DNA from: Symbiodinium natans
Taxonomy: Eukaryota; Sar; Dinophyceae; Suessiales; Symbiodiniaceae
Assembly (NCBI GenBank): GCA_905221605.1
Contig: CAJNDS010002490.1
Span: 167,501 to 190,000, forward strand
Direction: 5' to 3'
Length of the DNA stretch: 22,500 bases
In this document: in pieces, positions 16,181 through 22,470 of the stretch
How positions within the stretch are numbered: the stretch's first letter is position 1
Layout: each line of letters begins with the position of its first letter
Translations under genes and position numbers: made by a program
Notes under the pieces: model-generated
Database searches by the model: none
What the model was told of the DNA's origin: nothing
The model's input: only the letters and a program-made list of their open reading frames with translations

Positions 16181-16662
16181 GTGCCGAACGATTCAACCCC
16201 AAGCCCGAAGCCAAAATCCCGAACTAAACCCTAGCGACTAGAATCGCTAAGTGGCAGGGTGTGTTTTAGGGTGAAGGATTTAGGGTTTAGCGTAATCATG
16301 GCCTACAAGCGACGATGTGTTCATGAATTGGGAGGTCTACGCATGCCCGAATACCCGACGATAACAATCCCATATATCCTTTTCCCCCCAACTTAACCTT
16401 GAACCCATTTAGGGTTTAGGGTACCCTAAACCCTACACCCTAAACCCTAAACCCTAAACCTGTGTGATTGAGGGTTGCCGGATGTTGGGGGCTTCGGGTG
16501 CGTCTGGAGTTCACATTGGGGTTTGCATGGGGTCTAAGGGTTTGGGGTTTAGGGTTGAGGGTTGCCCCGAAGTTTCAAGCCGCATAGGGGCAGTAGGTTC
16601 ACCTTGCGTCTCACGCCGGGCCCTAAGCCAATGCCTACTTGAAGGTTTAGGTTTTAGGGTGC

Positions 16663-16747
16663 CCTAAACCCTAAACCCTAAACCCTAAACCCTAAACCCT
16701 AAACCCTAAACCCTAAACCCTAAACCTAAACCCTAAACCCTAAACCC
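16663..16747 (-). repeat. CCCTAAA array
   Basis: Twelve units with one slip (CCTAAA). Confidence 0.95.
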
Positions 16748-16778
16748 CCCCAAAAGCTCGATCAGCCCACCCTTGCAG

Positions 16779-16857
16779 GTTACGGATTTCGAGGGCCTCA
16801 GGAAAGCCATCTCGACTTCGAGCTCGCCGTGCCTTGGTGCCACGGCACCCGGCGAGG
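16779..16857 (+). CDS. Probable exon, unknown protein
   Basis: The acceptor CCACCCTTGCAG followed by G is a textbook site, and GAGG|GTTCAG at the repeat edge is a donor. In one phase it reads VTDFEGLRKAISTSSSPCLG; another phase reads GYGFRGPQESHLDFELAVPW. The splice signals support a plus-strand exon, but frame is not settled. Confidence 0.4.
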
Positions 16858-16938
16858 GTTCAGGGTTTAGGGTTTAGGGTTTAGGGTTTAGGGTTTAGGG
16901 TTTAGGGTTTAAGGTTTAGGGTGTAGGGTTTAGGGTTT
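16856..16938 (+). repeat. TTTAGGG array
   Basis: About 11 units directly after the exon candidate. Confidence 0.95.
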
Positions 16939-16939
16939 T

Positions 16940-17140
16940 CGTCATCAACCCTTCATCTGTAGGCTTCCACTTAACAGCCGCAGTCTGAACTACCCGATCA
17001 AGACCGTGCAAAGTAGTGCCCCCTAGTTACCAGTAGAGCTGCCAGAGCCTTACAAGGGCCGAAGATCAGCATGACTCAGGTTCTAATTAAGTCCCTACCA
17101 AGACCACACCTGTAGGCCTAAGACACCACGAACCTTTCAA
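16940..17140 (-). other. Island with weak exon signals
   Basis: On the minus strand, AACCTGAG precedes MLIFGPCKALAALL, followed by a CTG|GTAACTAG donor (about 17033-17078). It is short and hydrophobic and not enough to call a gene. The rest shows nothing. Confidence 0.3.
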
Positions 17141-17141
17141 C

Positions 17142-17400
17142 CCTGAACCCTGAACCCTAAACCCTAAAACCCTAAACCCTGAACCCTGAACCCTAAACCC
17201 TAAACCCTAAACCCTAAACCCTAAACCCTAAACCCTAAACGCCTAAACCCTAAACCCTAAACCCTAAACCCTAAACCCTAAACCCTAAACCCTGAACCCT
17301 GAAAACCCTAAACCCTAAACCCTAAACCCTAAACGCCTAAACCCTAAACCCTAAACCCTAAACCCTAAACCCTAAACCCTAAACCCTAAACCCTAAACCT
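17142..17400 (-). repeat. CCCTAAA array with higher-order duplication
   Basis: About 36 units. The octamer variant AAACGCCT appears twice (near 17237 and 17334), each followed by perfect units, implying duplication of a block of roughly 100 bp. CCCTGAA pairs mark the same blocks. Confidence 0.95.
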
Positions 17401-17480
17401 AAGGCTCCAATGCCGACTTCCCGGGCGCCCACGCTGTACCGAGTCCAGCGCGAAGCGTATCCGCTCCTTGGGAGCTTACA

Positions 17481-17500
17481 AGCAAGGGGCCCCCCTTGCT
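17481..17500. repeat. Palindromic copy of the GGGGCCCC motif
   Basis: AGCAAGGGGCCCCCCTTGCT is an inverted repeat with 9-bp arms, placed between two repeat arrays of opposite orientation. Confidence 0.7.
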
Positions 17501-17509
17501 AGAATAACT

Positions 17510-17878
17510 TTAGTTTGGGGTTTGGGGTTTGGGGTTTGGGGTTTGGGGTTTGGGGTTTAGGGTTAGGGTTTAGGGTTTAGGGTTTAGGGTTTAGGGTTTA
17601 GGGTTTAGGGTTTAGGGTTTAGGGTTTAGGGTTTAGGGTTTAGGGTTTAGGGTTTAGGGTTTAGGGTTTAGGGTGTAGGGTTAGGGTTTAGGGTTTAGGG
17701 TTTAGGGTTTAGGGTTTAGGGTTTAGGGTTTAGGGTTTAGGGTTTAGGGTTTAGGGTTTAGGGTTTAGGTTTTAGGGTTTAGGGTTTAGGGTTTAGGGTT
17801 TAGGGTTTAGGGTTTAGGGTTTAGGGTTTAGGGTTTAGGGTTTAGGGTTTAGGGTTTAGGGTTTAGGGTTTAGGGTTA
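17510..17878 (+). repeat. Largest TTTAGGG array (about 52 units)
   Basis: It begins with six to seven TTTGGGG units, then nearly perfect TTTAGGG with rare slips (TTAGGG, GTGTAGGG, TTTTAGGG). Confidence 0.97.
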
Positions 17879-18338
17879 CAACCTAAATGGTAAGACTTAC
17901 AACCAAGTTGAAACCCTTATAAATATCCTTACTTATAACTACGAGGAACCCCAGCGACCAGGGGCGCAACTTGTAAAAAAACACGTAAAAACGGCGGTAG
18001 AAGTATAACAAACCAATGAGGTGTGTATCTGTACAGATATGTAGAAGGAGAGAAAGAGAAAGAGAAAGAGAAAGAGAAAGAGAAAGAGAGAGAGAGAGAG
18101 AGAGAACAAAGCCAAAAAAAGAGAGCGAGAGGGAGAGGGAGCGGGAGAGGGAGAGGGAGAGGGCCAACAGAACGTCTAATGTACAGGGGCGTGGGGGGAG
18201 GGGGGGAAGGGGGGTGTTCTCGTAGGCCGTGAACCCAAAAAGCCAAGGAAAGGTACTGTGATGAACTGTTACTCGTATTGCTATTATGACTTCTGAGTAT
18301 ACTACTATTATTAAGAGCAAGCAAAAACAGAGGAGGAA
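17879..18338. repeat. GA-rich microsatellite region
   Basis: (GAAAGA)n and (GA)n at about 18047-18105, then GAGAGGGAGAGG-type repeats to 18162, and a G-rich stretch to 18213. Frames on both strands encode Glu/Arg or Ser/Leu runs and are artefacts. Unique AT-richer flanks show no exon. Confidence 0.85.
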
Positions 18339-18434
18339 AGGGTTTAGGGTTTAGGGTTTAGGGTTTAGGGTTTAGGGTTTAGGGTTTAGGGTTTAGGGTT
18401 TAGGGTTTAGGGTTTAGGGTTTAGGGTTTAGGGC
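18339..18434 (+). repeat. TTTAGGG array
   Basis: About 13 perfect units. Confidence 0.97.
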
Positions 18435-18442
18435 CTTATCAA

Positions 18443-18505
18443 TCAATACGGTTGAAAATGTTGGAGAGGGGGGTCTGGGCAGTGAGGCTCTTGAGCTTGT
18501 CATTG
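18443..18505 (-). CDS. Exon candidate, strand uncertain
   Basis: The minus strand reads NDKLKSLTAQTPLSNIFNRI and then TGA, with an AACC|GTATTG donor as alternative end. The plus strand reads ENVGEGGLGSEALELVI and ends at ATTG|GTTTAGGG, a repeat-made donor. Both are protein-like; one of them is probably an exon. Confidence 0.35.
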
Positions 18506-18506
18506 G

Positions 18507-18602
18507 TTTAGGGTTTAGGGTTTAGGGTTTAGGGTTTAGGGTTTAGGGTTTAGGGTTTAGGGTTTAGGGTTTAGGGTTTAGGATTTAGGGTTTAGGGTTT
18601 GG
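18507..18602 (+). repeat. TTTAGGG array
   Basis: About 13 units, one GATTTAGGG variant. Confidence 0.97.
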
Positions 18603-18763
18603 GCTCTGGCTAGGATGTTTTGCTGGAGCTTCGGGAAATGGGTATTCATTGAGCGCTTCTGAAGAGCGTCCGAACTAGAAGTTTGGGCACAGGAAAGAGG
18701 TTTGAGAACCTGGAGTTTAGTGAGGGTGGGCCCGAACATTTACCTAGATCTTTGTCAAGCCTG

Positions 18764-18870
18764 CCCCTAAAACCCTAAAACCCTAAAACCCTAAAACCCT
18801 AAAACCCTAAAACCCTAAAACCCCAAAACCCTAAAACCCTAAAACCCTAAAACCCTAAAACCCTAAAACC
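18764..18870 (-). repeat. CCCTAAAA octamer array
   Basis: About 13 units of the 8-bp variant CCCTAAAA. This is the telomere unit known from Chlamydomonas; here it is a local array amid heptamers. Confidence 0.95.
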
Positions 18871-18958
18871 TCCTGGGCCCCAGCTCCGAGCTGCTTCCTA
18901 AGCCTCGAAAACACAGGGTTCAGGGTTTCGGGCTTGCGGGACCTAAGCTTTCCCACAG

Positions 18959-19016
18959 TCTCCAACATTCAGCCCACAGCCTCCGCGCCATCTTTAACAT
19001 CCTTCCCTGGGCCCTA
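18959..19016 (+). CDS. Exon candidate, strand uncertain
   Basis: The plus acceptor AGCTTTCCCACAG is good and leads to LQHSAHSLRAIFNILPW. The minus strand has CCCAG|GG followed by KDVKDGAEA, which could continue the C2-domain gene from 19304. Not resolved. Confidence 0.25.
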
Positions 19017-19067
19017 AACTGCCCTAAACTGCCCTAGACCCTAAGACCCCAAGCCCCCGAAGCCCTA

Positions 19068-19208
19068 CTTGGAGGTTCAATGTCCTTGCTAACCAATGAT
19101 AACTGTACTGATAACCCACTTATCAGCCTGTTTAAGTGCCCTAATATGGGCATAAGTACAGTTATAAGTACAGTACTAATTGGTTAAGAAGTACCATGAA
19201 CCTCCAGG
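19068..19208. mobile_element. Foldback / MITE-like element with TA flanks
   Basis: The left arm from 19068 (TTGGAGGTTCAATG, AACCAATGATAACTGTACT) is mirrored by the right arm ending at 19208 (TGAACCTCCA preceded by AGTACAGTACTAATTGGTT). The arms match over most of about 50 bp with small gaps, enclosing about 25 bp. Both ends abut TA (19066-19067, 19209-19210), as expected for target duplication by Tc1/mariner-type transposases. There is no coding capacity, so it would be non-autonomous. Confidence 0.75.
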
Positions 19209-19249
19209 TAAACCCTAAACCTTTAACCTTAAACCCTGAACCCTAATCC

Positions 19250-19303
19250 CTAACCCTAAACCCTAAACCCTAAACCCTAAACCCTAAACCCTAAACCCTA
19301 AAC
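19250..19303 (-). repeat. CCCTAAA array
   Basis: About eight units; its right end supplies the GTTTAGGG donor of the exon at 19304-19385. Confidence 0.95.
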
Positions 19304-19385
19304 CCTGCAAAAAACAACACGGCGCCTCCCCAGGAGTGGCCGGCGCCAAGCGCGCCGGGAAGGAAACATGACCCAGTGGGTCGTC
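19304..19385 (-). CDS. C2-domain gene, exon 4 seen
   Basis: On the minus strand, ACGACAG followed by G starts a phase-0 frame reading DDPLGHVSFPARLAPATPGE then APCCFLQ. Asp-Asp-Pro-Leu-Gly-x-Val-Ser is the usual block after the third calcium loop of C2 domains (Asp-Asp-x-[IL]-Gly-x-x). The exon ends CAGG|GTTTAGGG at the repeat edge. It follows 19723-19803 in phase. C2 domains bind phospholipid membranes, often with calcium. Another frame of this DNA contains Gly-His-Ser-Trp-Gly-Gly, but it does not fit the neighbouring exons. Confidence 0.65.
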
Positions 19386-19408
19386 CTGTCGTTCCCCACT
19401 GCATTGCT

Positions 19409-19510
19409 TAGGGTTTAGGGTTTAGGGTTTAGGGTTTAGGGTTTAGGGTTTAGGGTTTAGGCTTTAGGCTTTAGGCTTTAGGCTTTAGGCTTTAGGGATT
19501 AGGGTTTAGG
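19409..19510 (+). repeat. TTTAGGG array with GGCTTTA block
   Basis: Seven TTTAGGG units, then five copies of the variant TTTAGGC, then TTTAGGG again. Confidence 0.95.
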
Positions 19511-19671
19511 GTTAAGGGTTTAGGGTCAAGGTTAGCGTTTGCCGTGAGGTAGGGTCTAGGGTGCAGGGTTTAGGGCAGGGTTGGGGGGCCCTTATAACCT
19601 TATTTGTGACTAGGCGGCCCCTACTTGCCCTAAGGGTCCCTAGACTTTAGCGAAAAAGGCTAAAACAGGAG

Positions 19672-19720
19672 CCCTAAACCCTAAACCCTAAACCCTAAAC
19701 CCTAAACCCTAAACCCTAAA
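19672..19720 (-). repeat. CCCTAAA array
   Basis: Seven units; the last one (CCCTAAAAC) forms the donor of the exon at 19723. Confidence 0.95.
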
Positions 19721-19722
19721 AC

Positions 19723-19803
19723 GGCCCTGGGAAGCCGGTGGCCGCTTGAGTCCTGCAGGGCGTCTTTGTCCCAGACTTCGAAGCGCACCAGGGTTGTCTC
19801 TGC
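19723..19803 (-). CDS. C2-domain gene, exon 3 seen
   Basis: The minus frame reads AETTLVRFEVWDKDALQDSS then GHRLPRA, 27 codons in phase 0. Phe-Glu-Val-Trp-Asp-Lys-Asp is the signature C2 strand and calcium loop, with both Asp ligands present. The acceptor is CCCAAG followed by G (an alternative is GGCAG, four bases later); the donor is GCC|GTTTTAGGG at the repeat boundary. It is followed in phase by 19304-19385. This is the clearest family match of the C2 set. Confidence 0.75.
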
Positions 19804-19805
19804 CT

Positions 19806-19895
19806 TGGGTTTAGGGTTTAGGGTTTAGGGTTTAGGGTTTAGGGTTTAGGGTTTAGGGTTTAGGGTTTAGGGTTTAGGGTTTAGGGTTTAGGATT
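19806..19895 (+). repeat. TTTAGGG array
   Basis: About 12 units, then decayed sequence to 19990. Confidence 0.95.
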
Positions 19896-20119
19896 TAGGA
19901 TTTAGGGCTAGGGTTTAGGGCATTGGGGTTTACGGTTTTGGGTTTCAGTGTTTGGGGATTCGGGGTTTTAGGGTTTGAGGCGTTTGAGTGCTTGAGGGTT
20001 TTGGGCGAGTAACCCTAAACCCTAACCGTAAACCCCAAACCCTAAACCCCAAACCAAAAACCCTGAACCCTAAACCCTAGACCCCACAGAAACCAAGAGC
20101 CCGTAGTGCCGCAGGGTTC

Positions 20120-20172
20120 GGGCTTAGGTTTGGCGACCCCAGCATCGACAACTTCACCACCTTGAAACAAGG
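20120..20172 (+). CDS. Weak exon candidate, strand uncertain
   Basis: The plus strand has GGGCTTAG followed by G, then FGDPSIDNFTTLKQ to AAG|GCTTAGGG (GC-type donor). The minus strand reads FKVVKLSMLGSPNLSPNPAA. It is only about 45 nt. Confidence 0.2.
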
Positions 20173-20219
20173 CTTAGGGTTTAGGGTTTAGGGTTTAATA
20201 TTTGAGGTTGAGGCTTTTT

Positions 20220-20295
20220 TCAGGGTTCAGGGTTTAGGGTTTAGGGTTTAGGGTTTAGGGTTCAGGGTTTAGGGTTTAGGGTTTAGGGTTTAGGG
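20220..20295 (+). repeat. TTTAGGG/TTCAGGG array
   Basis: About ten units with two TTCAGGG variants. Confidence 0.95.
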
Positions 20296-20315
20296 ACACA
20301 TTGGGGTTTTAGGGC

Positions 20316-20394
20316 TTATGATAAAAGCCGCTTCTTGAGGATTCTGGGCTCCAGAGGGCTTGGCACCTGGCTAAGCATGTCGACTTCTAGCGAC
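20316..20394 (-). CDS. Possible terminal exon inside the C2-gene intron
   Basis: On the minus strand, GTGTAAG followed by G leads to one base, 25 codons reading SLEVDMLSQVPSPLEPRILK then KRLLS, and a TAA stop (20316-20318). An upstream acceptor (CTTAG, exon to 20418) keeps the same frame. The basic end with a stop looks like a protein C-terminus. An internal CAG|GTGCCAAG donor is an alternative end. The plus strand is also open. Confidence 0.4.
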
Positions 20395-20462
20395 CTTACA
20401 CCCGAATAACCGCAAGCGCTAAGCCCGACACCCTAAACCCGGAACTGCCGCCGTGCTTGTAG

Positions 20463-20546
20463 AGCCCTAAACCCTAAACCCTAAACCCTAAACCCTAAAC
20501 CCTAAACCCTAAACCCTAAACCCTAAACCCTAAACCCTAAACCCTA
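20463..20546 (-). repeat. CCCTAAA array
   Basis: Twelve nearly perfect units. Confidence 0.97.
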
Positions 20547-20556
20547 ATTGAAGTCT

Positions 20557-20620
20557 TGCCCCAACTCTTTGATCTTGGCGAAGTCTTCTTCTTTCAGCTC
20601 GCTTCCCAGGTCAACTGTTT
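20557..20620 (-). CDS. Probable exon, Lys/Glu-rich helix
   Basis: The minus frame reads CQTVDLGSELKEEDFAKIKE then LG, typical of a charged helix. The acceptor is TGACAAG followed by G; the donor appears to be GC-type (TTGGG|GCAAGAC). With these ends, its phases match the exons at 20758-20839 and 20316-20394. Without the donor, the frame runs to TAG at the repeat. Confidence 0.5.
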
Positions 20621-20669
20621 GGCACCTTGTCACCGCCTTCGGGCTTCGCTGCCTCCATCTTTTCAACTT

Positions 20670-20757
20670 AAACCCTAAACCCTAAACCCTAAACCCTAAA
20701 CCCTAAACCCTAAACCCTAAACCCTAAACCCTAAACCCTAAACCCTAAACCCTAAAC
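20670..20757 (-). repeat. CCCTAAA array
   Basis: About 12 perfect units; its right edge is the donor of the exon at 20758. Confidence 0.97.
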
Positions 20758-20839
20758 CCACAGTAGGCTGCCATGGTCTTAAAAATCTCTTTGCAGCCGC
20801 AGATGTGGGTGAAGACATTCTTGGGAATGTCGACTCCGC
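20758..20839 (-). CDS. Probable exon bounded by repeat-made splice sites
   Basis: The minus-strand acceptor GGGTTTAG followed by GC and donor TGTGG|GTTTAGGG are both the first or last bases of the flanking arrays. Two bases, 26 codons, two bases: VDIPKNVFTHICGCKEIFKT then MAAYC. Cys-rich and helical, no family recognised. The plus strand has a competing frame after a good CTCTTTGCAG acceptor but lacks a donor at the far end. Confidence 0.55.
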
Positions 20840-20866
20840 CTAAACCCTAAACCCTAAACCCGAAAC

Positions 20867-20916
20867 CCCTTCCACGGAACAACTTCTGCATCTCTGAAAC
20901 TTGGCACCCGAGGTTT
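20867..20916 (-). CDS. Possible exon with TACTAAC upstream
   Basis: TACTAACAAAGCCAG precedes the exon on the minus strand. TACTAAC is the ideal branch-point sequence at a suitable distance. In the phase that joins 20758-20839, the 50 nt read NLGCQVSEMQKLFRGR and end AGGG|GTTTCGGG. Two other phases are also open. Confidence 0.35.
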
Positions 20917-20954
20917 CTGGCTTTGTTAGTAAATGAACTGGTGCTCTAGTATTA

Positions 20955-21018
20955 TAAACCCTAAACCCTAAACCCCAAACCCCAAACCCCAAACCCTAAA
21001 CCCTAAACCCCAAACCCT
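20955..21018 (-). repeat. CCCTAAA/CCCCAAA array
   Basis: Nine units with three consecutive CCCCAAA. Confidence 0.95.
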
Positions 21019-21139
21019 GGAGACTTTTAAGGCTTTAGCTCGCAGATCTTGACGAACACGTTTAAGAGTTTAAGGGGGTTAGAGTGGAGAGTTTCGGGCT
21101 CAAAACAAATGCGATCTTCGGGATTTTTTGGCCTTACCG

Positions 21140-21173
21140 TAGAAACCTGGGATAGCCCTTTTGATGAAGCCCT
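21140..21173 (-). CDS. Possible short exon
   Basis: On the minus strand, GGTTCAG followed by G, then GFIKRAIPGFY, then TACG|GTAAGGCC, a strong donor. Only 34 nt, but both ends are canonical. Confidence 0.35.
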
Positions 21174-21229
21174 GAACCCTAAACTCTAAATCCTCAATCC
21201 TAAAACCGAAAGGTTTAGGACTTGGGGGT

Positions 21230-21275
21230 TTAGGGGTTTAGGTGTTTAGGGGTTTAGGGGTTTAGGGGTTTAGGA
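21230..21275 (+). repeat. GGGGTTTA octamer array
   Basis: Five to six units of the 8-bp variant TTTAGGGG. Confidence 0.9.
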
Positions 21276-21291
21276 TCTAGCAATTCTCAGC

Positions 21292-21342
21292 CAAGGGTGC
21301 GGGGACGTCGAACGTCCAGGTCTCCGAATCCCAACGTGGATC
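21292..21342 (-). CDS. C2-domain gene, exon 2 seen
   Basis: On the minus strand, CACCCGAG followed by G starts 17 phase-0 codons reading DPRWDSETWTFDVPAPL. This matches the C2 block Asn/Asp-Pro-x-Trp-x-Glu-x-Phe-x-Phe. The proposed donor is GC-type (TTG|GCTGAG), which would join 19723-19803 in phase. Without it the frame meets TAG nine codon-bases later. The exon continues smoothly from 22060-22133. Confidence 0.6.
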
Positions 21343-21354
21343 CTCGGGTGCAGG

Positions 21355-21500
21355 CTTAGGGCTTAGGGCTTAGGGCTTAGGGTTTAAGGTTTAGGGTTTG
21401 GGGTTTGGGGTTTGGGGTTTGGGGTTTAGGGTGTAGGGTTTAGGGTTTGGGGTTTGGGGTTTGGGGTTTGGGGTTTGGGGTTTGGGGTTTGGGGTTTGGG
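21355..21500 (+). repeat. GCTTAGGG then TTTGGGG arrays
   Basis: Three GCTTAGG units, mixed TTTAGGG, then two blocks of TTTGGGG (four and nine units). Single variants have been amplified in place. Confidence 0.95.
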
Positions 21501-21514
21501 GCACCCCTTGGGTA

Positions 21515-21630
21515 CCCCTATATACCCTATACAGATTATAAGGGGACTTACATCAGAACCTTTTCGAGGAGGTTAGGGACCATGTGCGGAGGGCCCATGA
21601 AACTACCCTCAGAACTTTCCTAGGGGGTGG
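21515..21630. repeat. Dispersed repeat, copy 2
   Basis: TATACCCTATACAGATTATA, ATCAGAACC and GGGCCCATGAAACTACCCTC match, in order, the copy at 6260-6375 with substitutions and small gaps. Confidence 0.7.
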
Positions 21631-21757
21631 GGTGTGGTGATACCCGACAAACTTGCCCCCCTGGACTTCTCTATAAGCAAAAGAGCCCTTCTCCTCCTCA
21701 GGTTGCAAACCCTAACCCCCGTAAGTCGTTGAAACAATACTCCTGCGAAATATCTCC

Positions 21758-21815
21758 AAGTAGGGGCCCCCTAACCATACTGACTTAAGTAGGGGCCCCC
21801 TAACCATACTGACTT
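21758..21815 (+). repeat. Perfect 29-bp tandem duplication with GGGGCCCC motif
   Basis: AAGTAGGGGCCCCCTAACC plus CATACTGACTT, twice in a row (21758-21786, 21787-21815). A further related copy in opposite orientation lies at 21895-21917. Confidence 0.95.
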
Positions 21816-22059
21816 GAATTAAGTGAATCGCAACCTAAGTAGTAGTAAGACTTGTAACCCAATTTAGGGACCTTATAACCCTAATTCTTTTATAACTAGG
21901 GTCCCCTACATGTAACTGTGAGGCTCCTAGCTTATCGCCACACTGCAGCCGATTGGCGTTAGTTGATGCCCCTGGGCTGGGGTCTCGGACTCAAGATTTA
22001 GTCTCTGACGTCTTAGGGTCAAGGCTCAAGGGTTTTAGGGCGTTGCTTCAAAGCCATGC

Positions 22060-22133
22060 TTCCAGGCAGTCGTCTACGACGGCGGTGGTCTGCTTTTGCC
22101 GGCCCACCTTCACCTTAGGTTGCTTGGCTGACC
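22060..22133 (-). CDS. C2-domain gene, exon 1 seen
   Basis: The minus-strand acceptor GGTTTAG followed by GG is the array edge. Then come two bases and 24 codons reading SAKQPKVKVGRQKQTTAVVD then DCLE. Lys-Val-x-Val-Gly-x-Gln-Lys-x-x-Thr is the usual start of a C2 core (position of Asp-Pro-Tyr-Val-x-Val). The donor GAA|GCATGG is GC-type; joining it to 21292-21342 in phase 0 gives DCLE-DPRW, the expected C2 order. The start of the domain must lie beyond 22133. Confidence 0.6.
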
Positions 22134-22197
22134 CTAAACCCTAAATTTCAATCCCTAAACCCTAAACTCTAAGCCCTAAACCCTAAACCTAACCGTT
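22134..22197 (-). repeat. CCCTAAA patch
   Basis: About seven decayed units. Confidence 0.9.
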
Positions 22198-22380
22198 TAA
22201 CTTTTACGCGCCTCATTGTAGTTTCTACAAGAACACGACAGGCTCAAGTCCCAAGAGCCAGCCAGAAGAAAGACAAGGTTGCGGAGCAAAGGCTTCGAGT
22301 TCATGCGGGGCTCAGGCTGCTGTAGTGCGAGATGCCAAAAGATCCTGATGCCCAAATCCTCCCGACACCCCATGCGCAAA
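22198..22380 (-). CDS. Open frame of 60 codons, no recognised family
   Basis: The minus strand is open across this island, with the core RMNSKPLLRNLVFLLAGSWD. A pyrimidine-rich tract ending CTTGTAG (near 22222) looks like an acceptor for sequence to its left, so part of this frame may be intron. The plus strand is also open. Left as a weak call. Confidence 0.2.
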
Positions 22381-22470
22381 ACCCTGAGCCCTCAACCCTA
22401 AACCCTAACACCCCAACACCCTTCAAAACCCTTTGAAACCAGGAAACAAAACCCGAAACCTTATAACCCC
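22381..22470 (-). repeat. Degenerate CCCTAAA patch
   Basis: CCCTGAG, CCCTAAA and ACCCCAACA-type variants up to the window end. Confidence 0.75.

Noticed and set aside
17883-18324. Frames of 69-145 codons in the GA tract
   Set aside because: They encode Glu/Arg or Leu/Ser runs from a microsatellite.
19304-19385. Alpha/beta-hydrolase elbow GHSWGG in another minus frame
   Set aside because: The motif is seen in one frame, but the frame reading DDPLGHVSF joins the neighbouring C2 exon in phase and completes a recognised domain order.
22198-22380. Continuation of the C2 domain upstream
   Set aside because: No frame here shows the expected first C2 strand, and a likely pyrimidine tract suggests part is intron.
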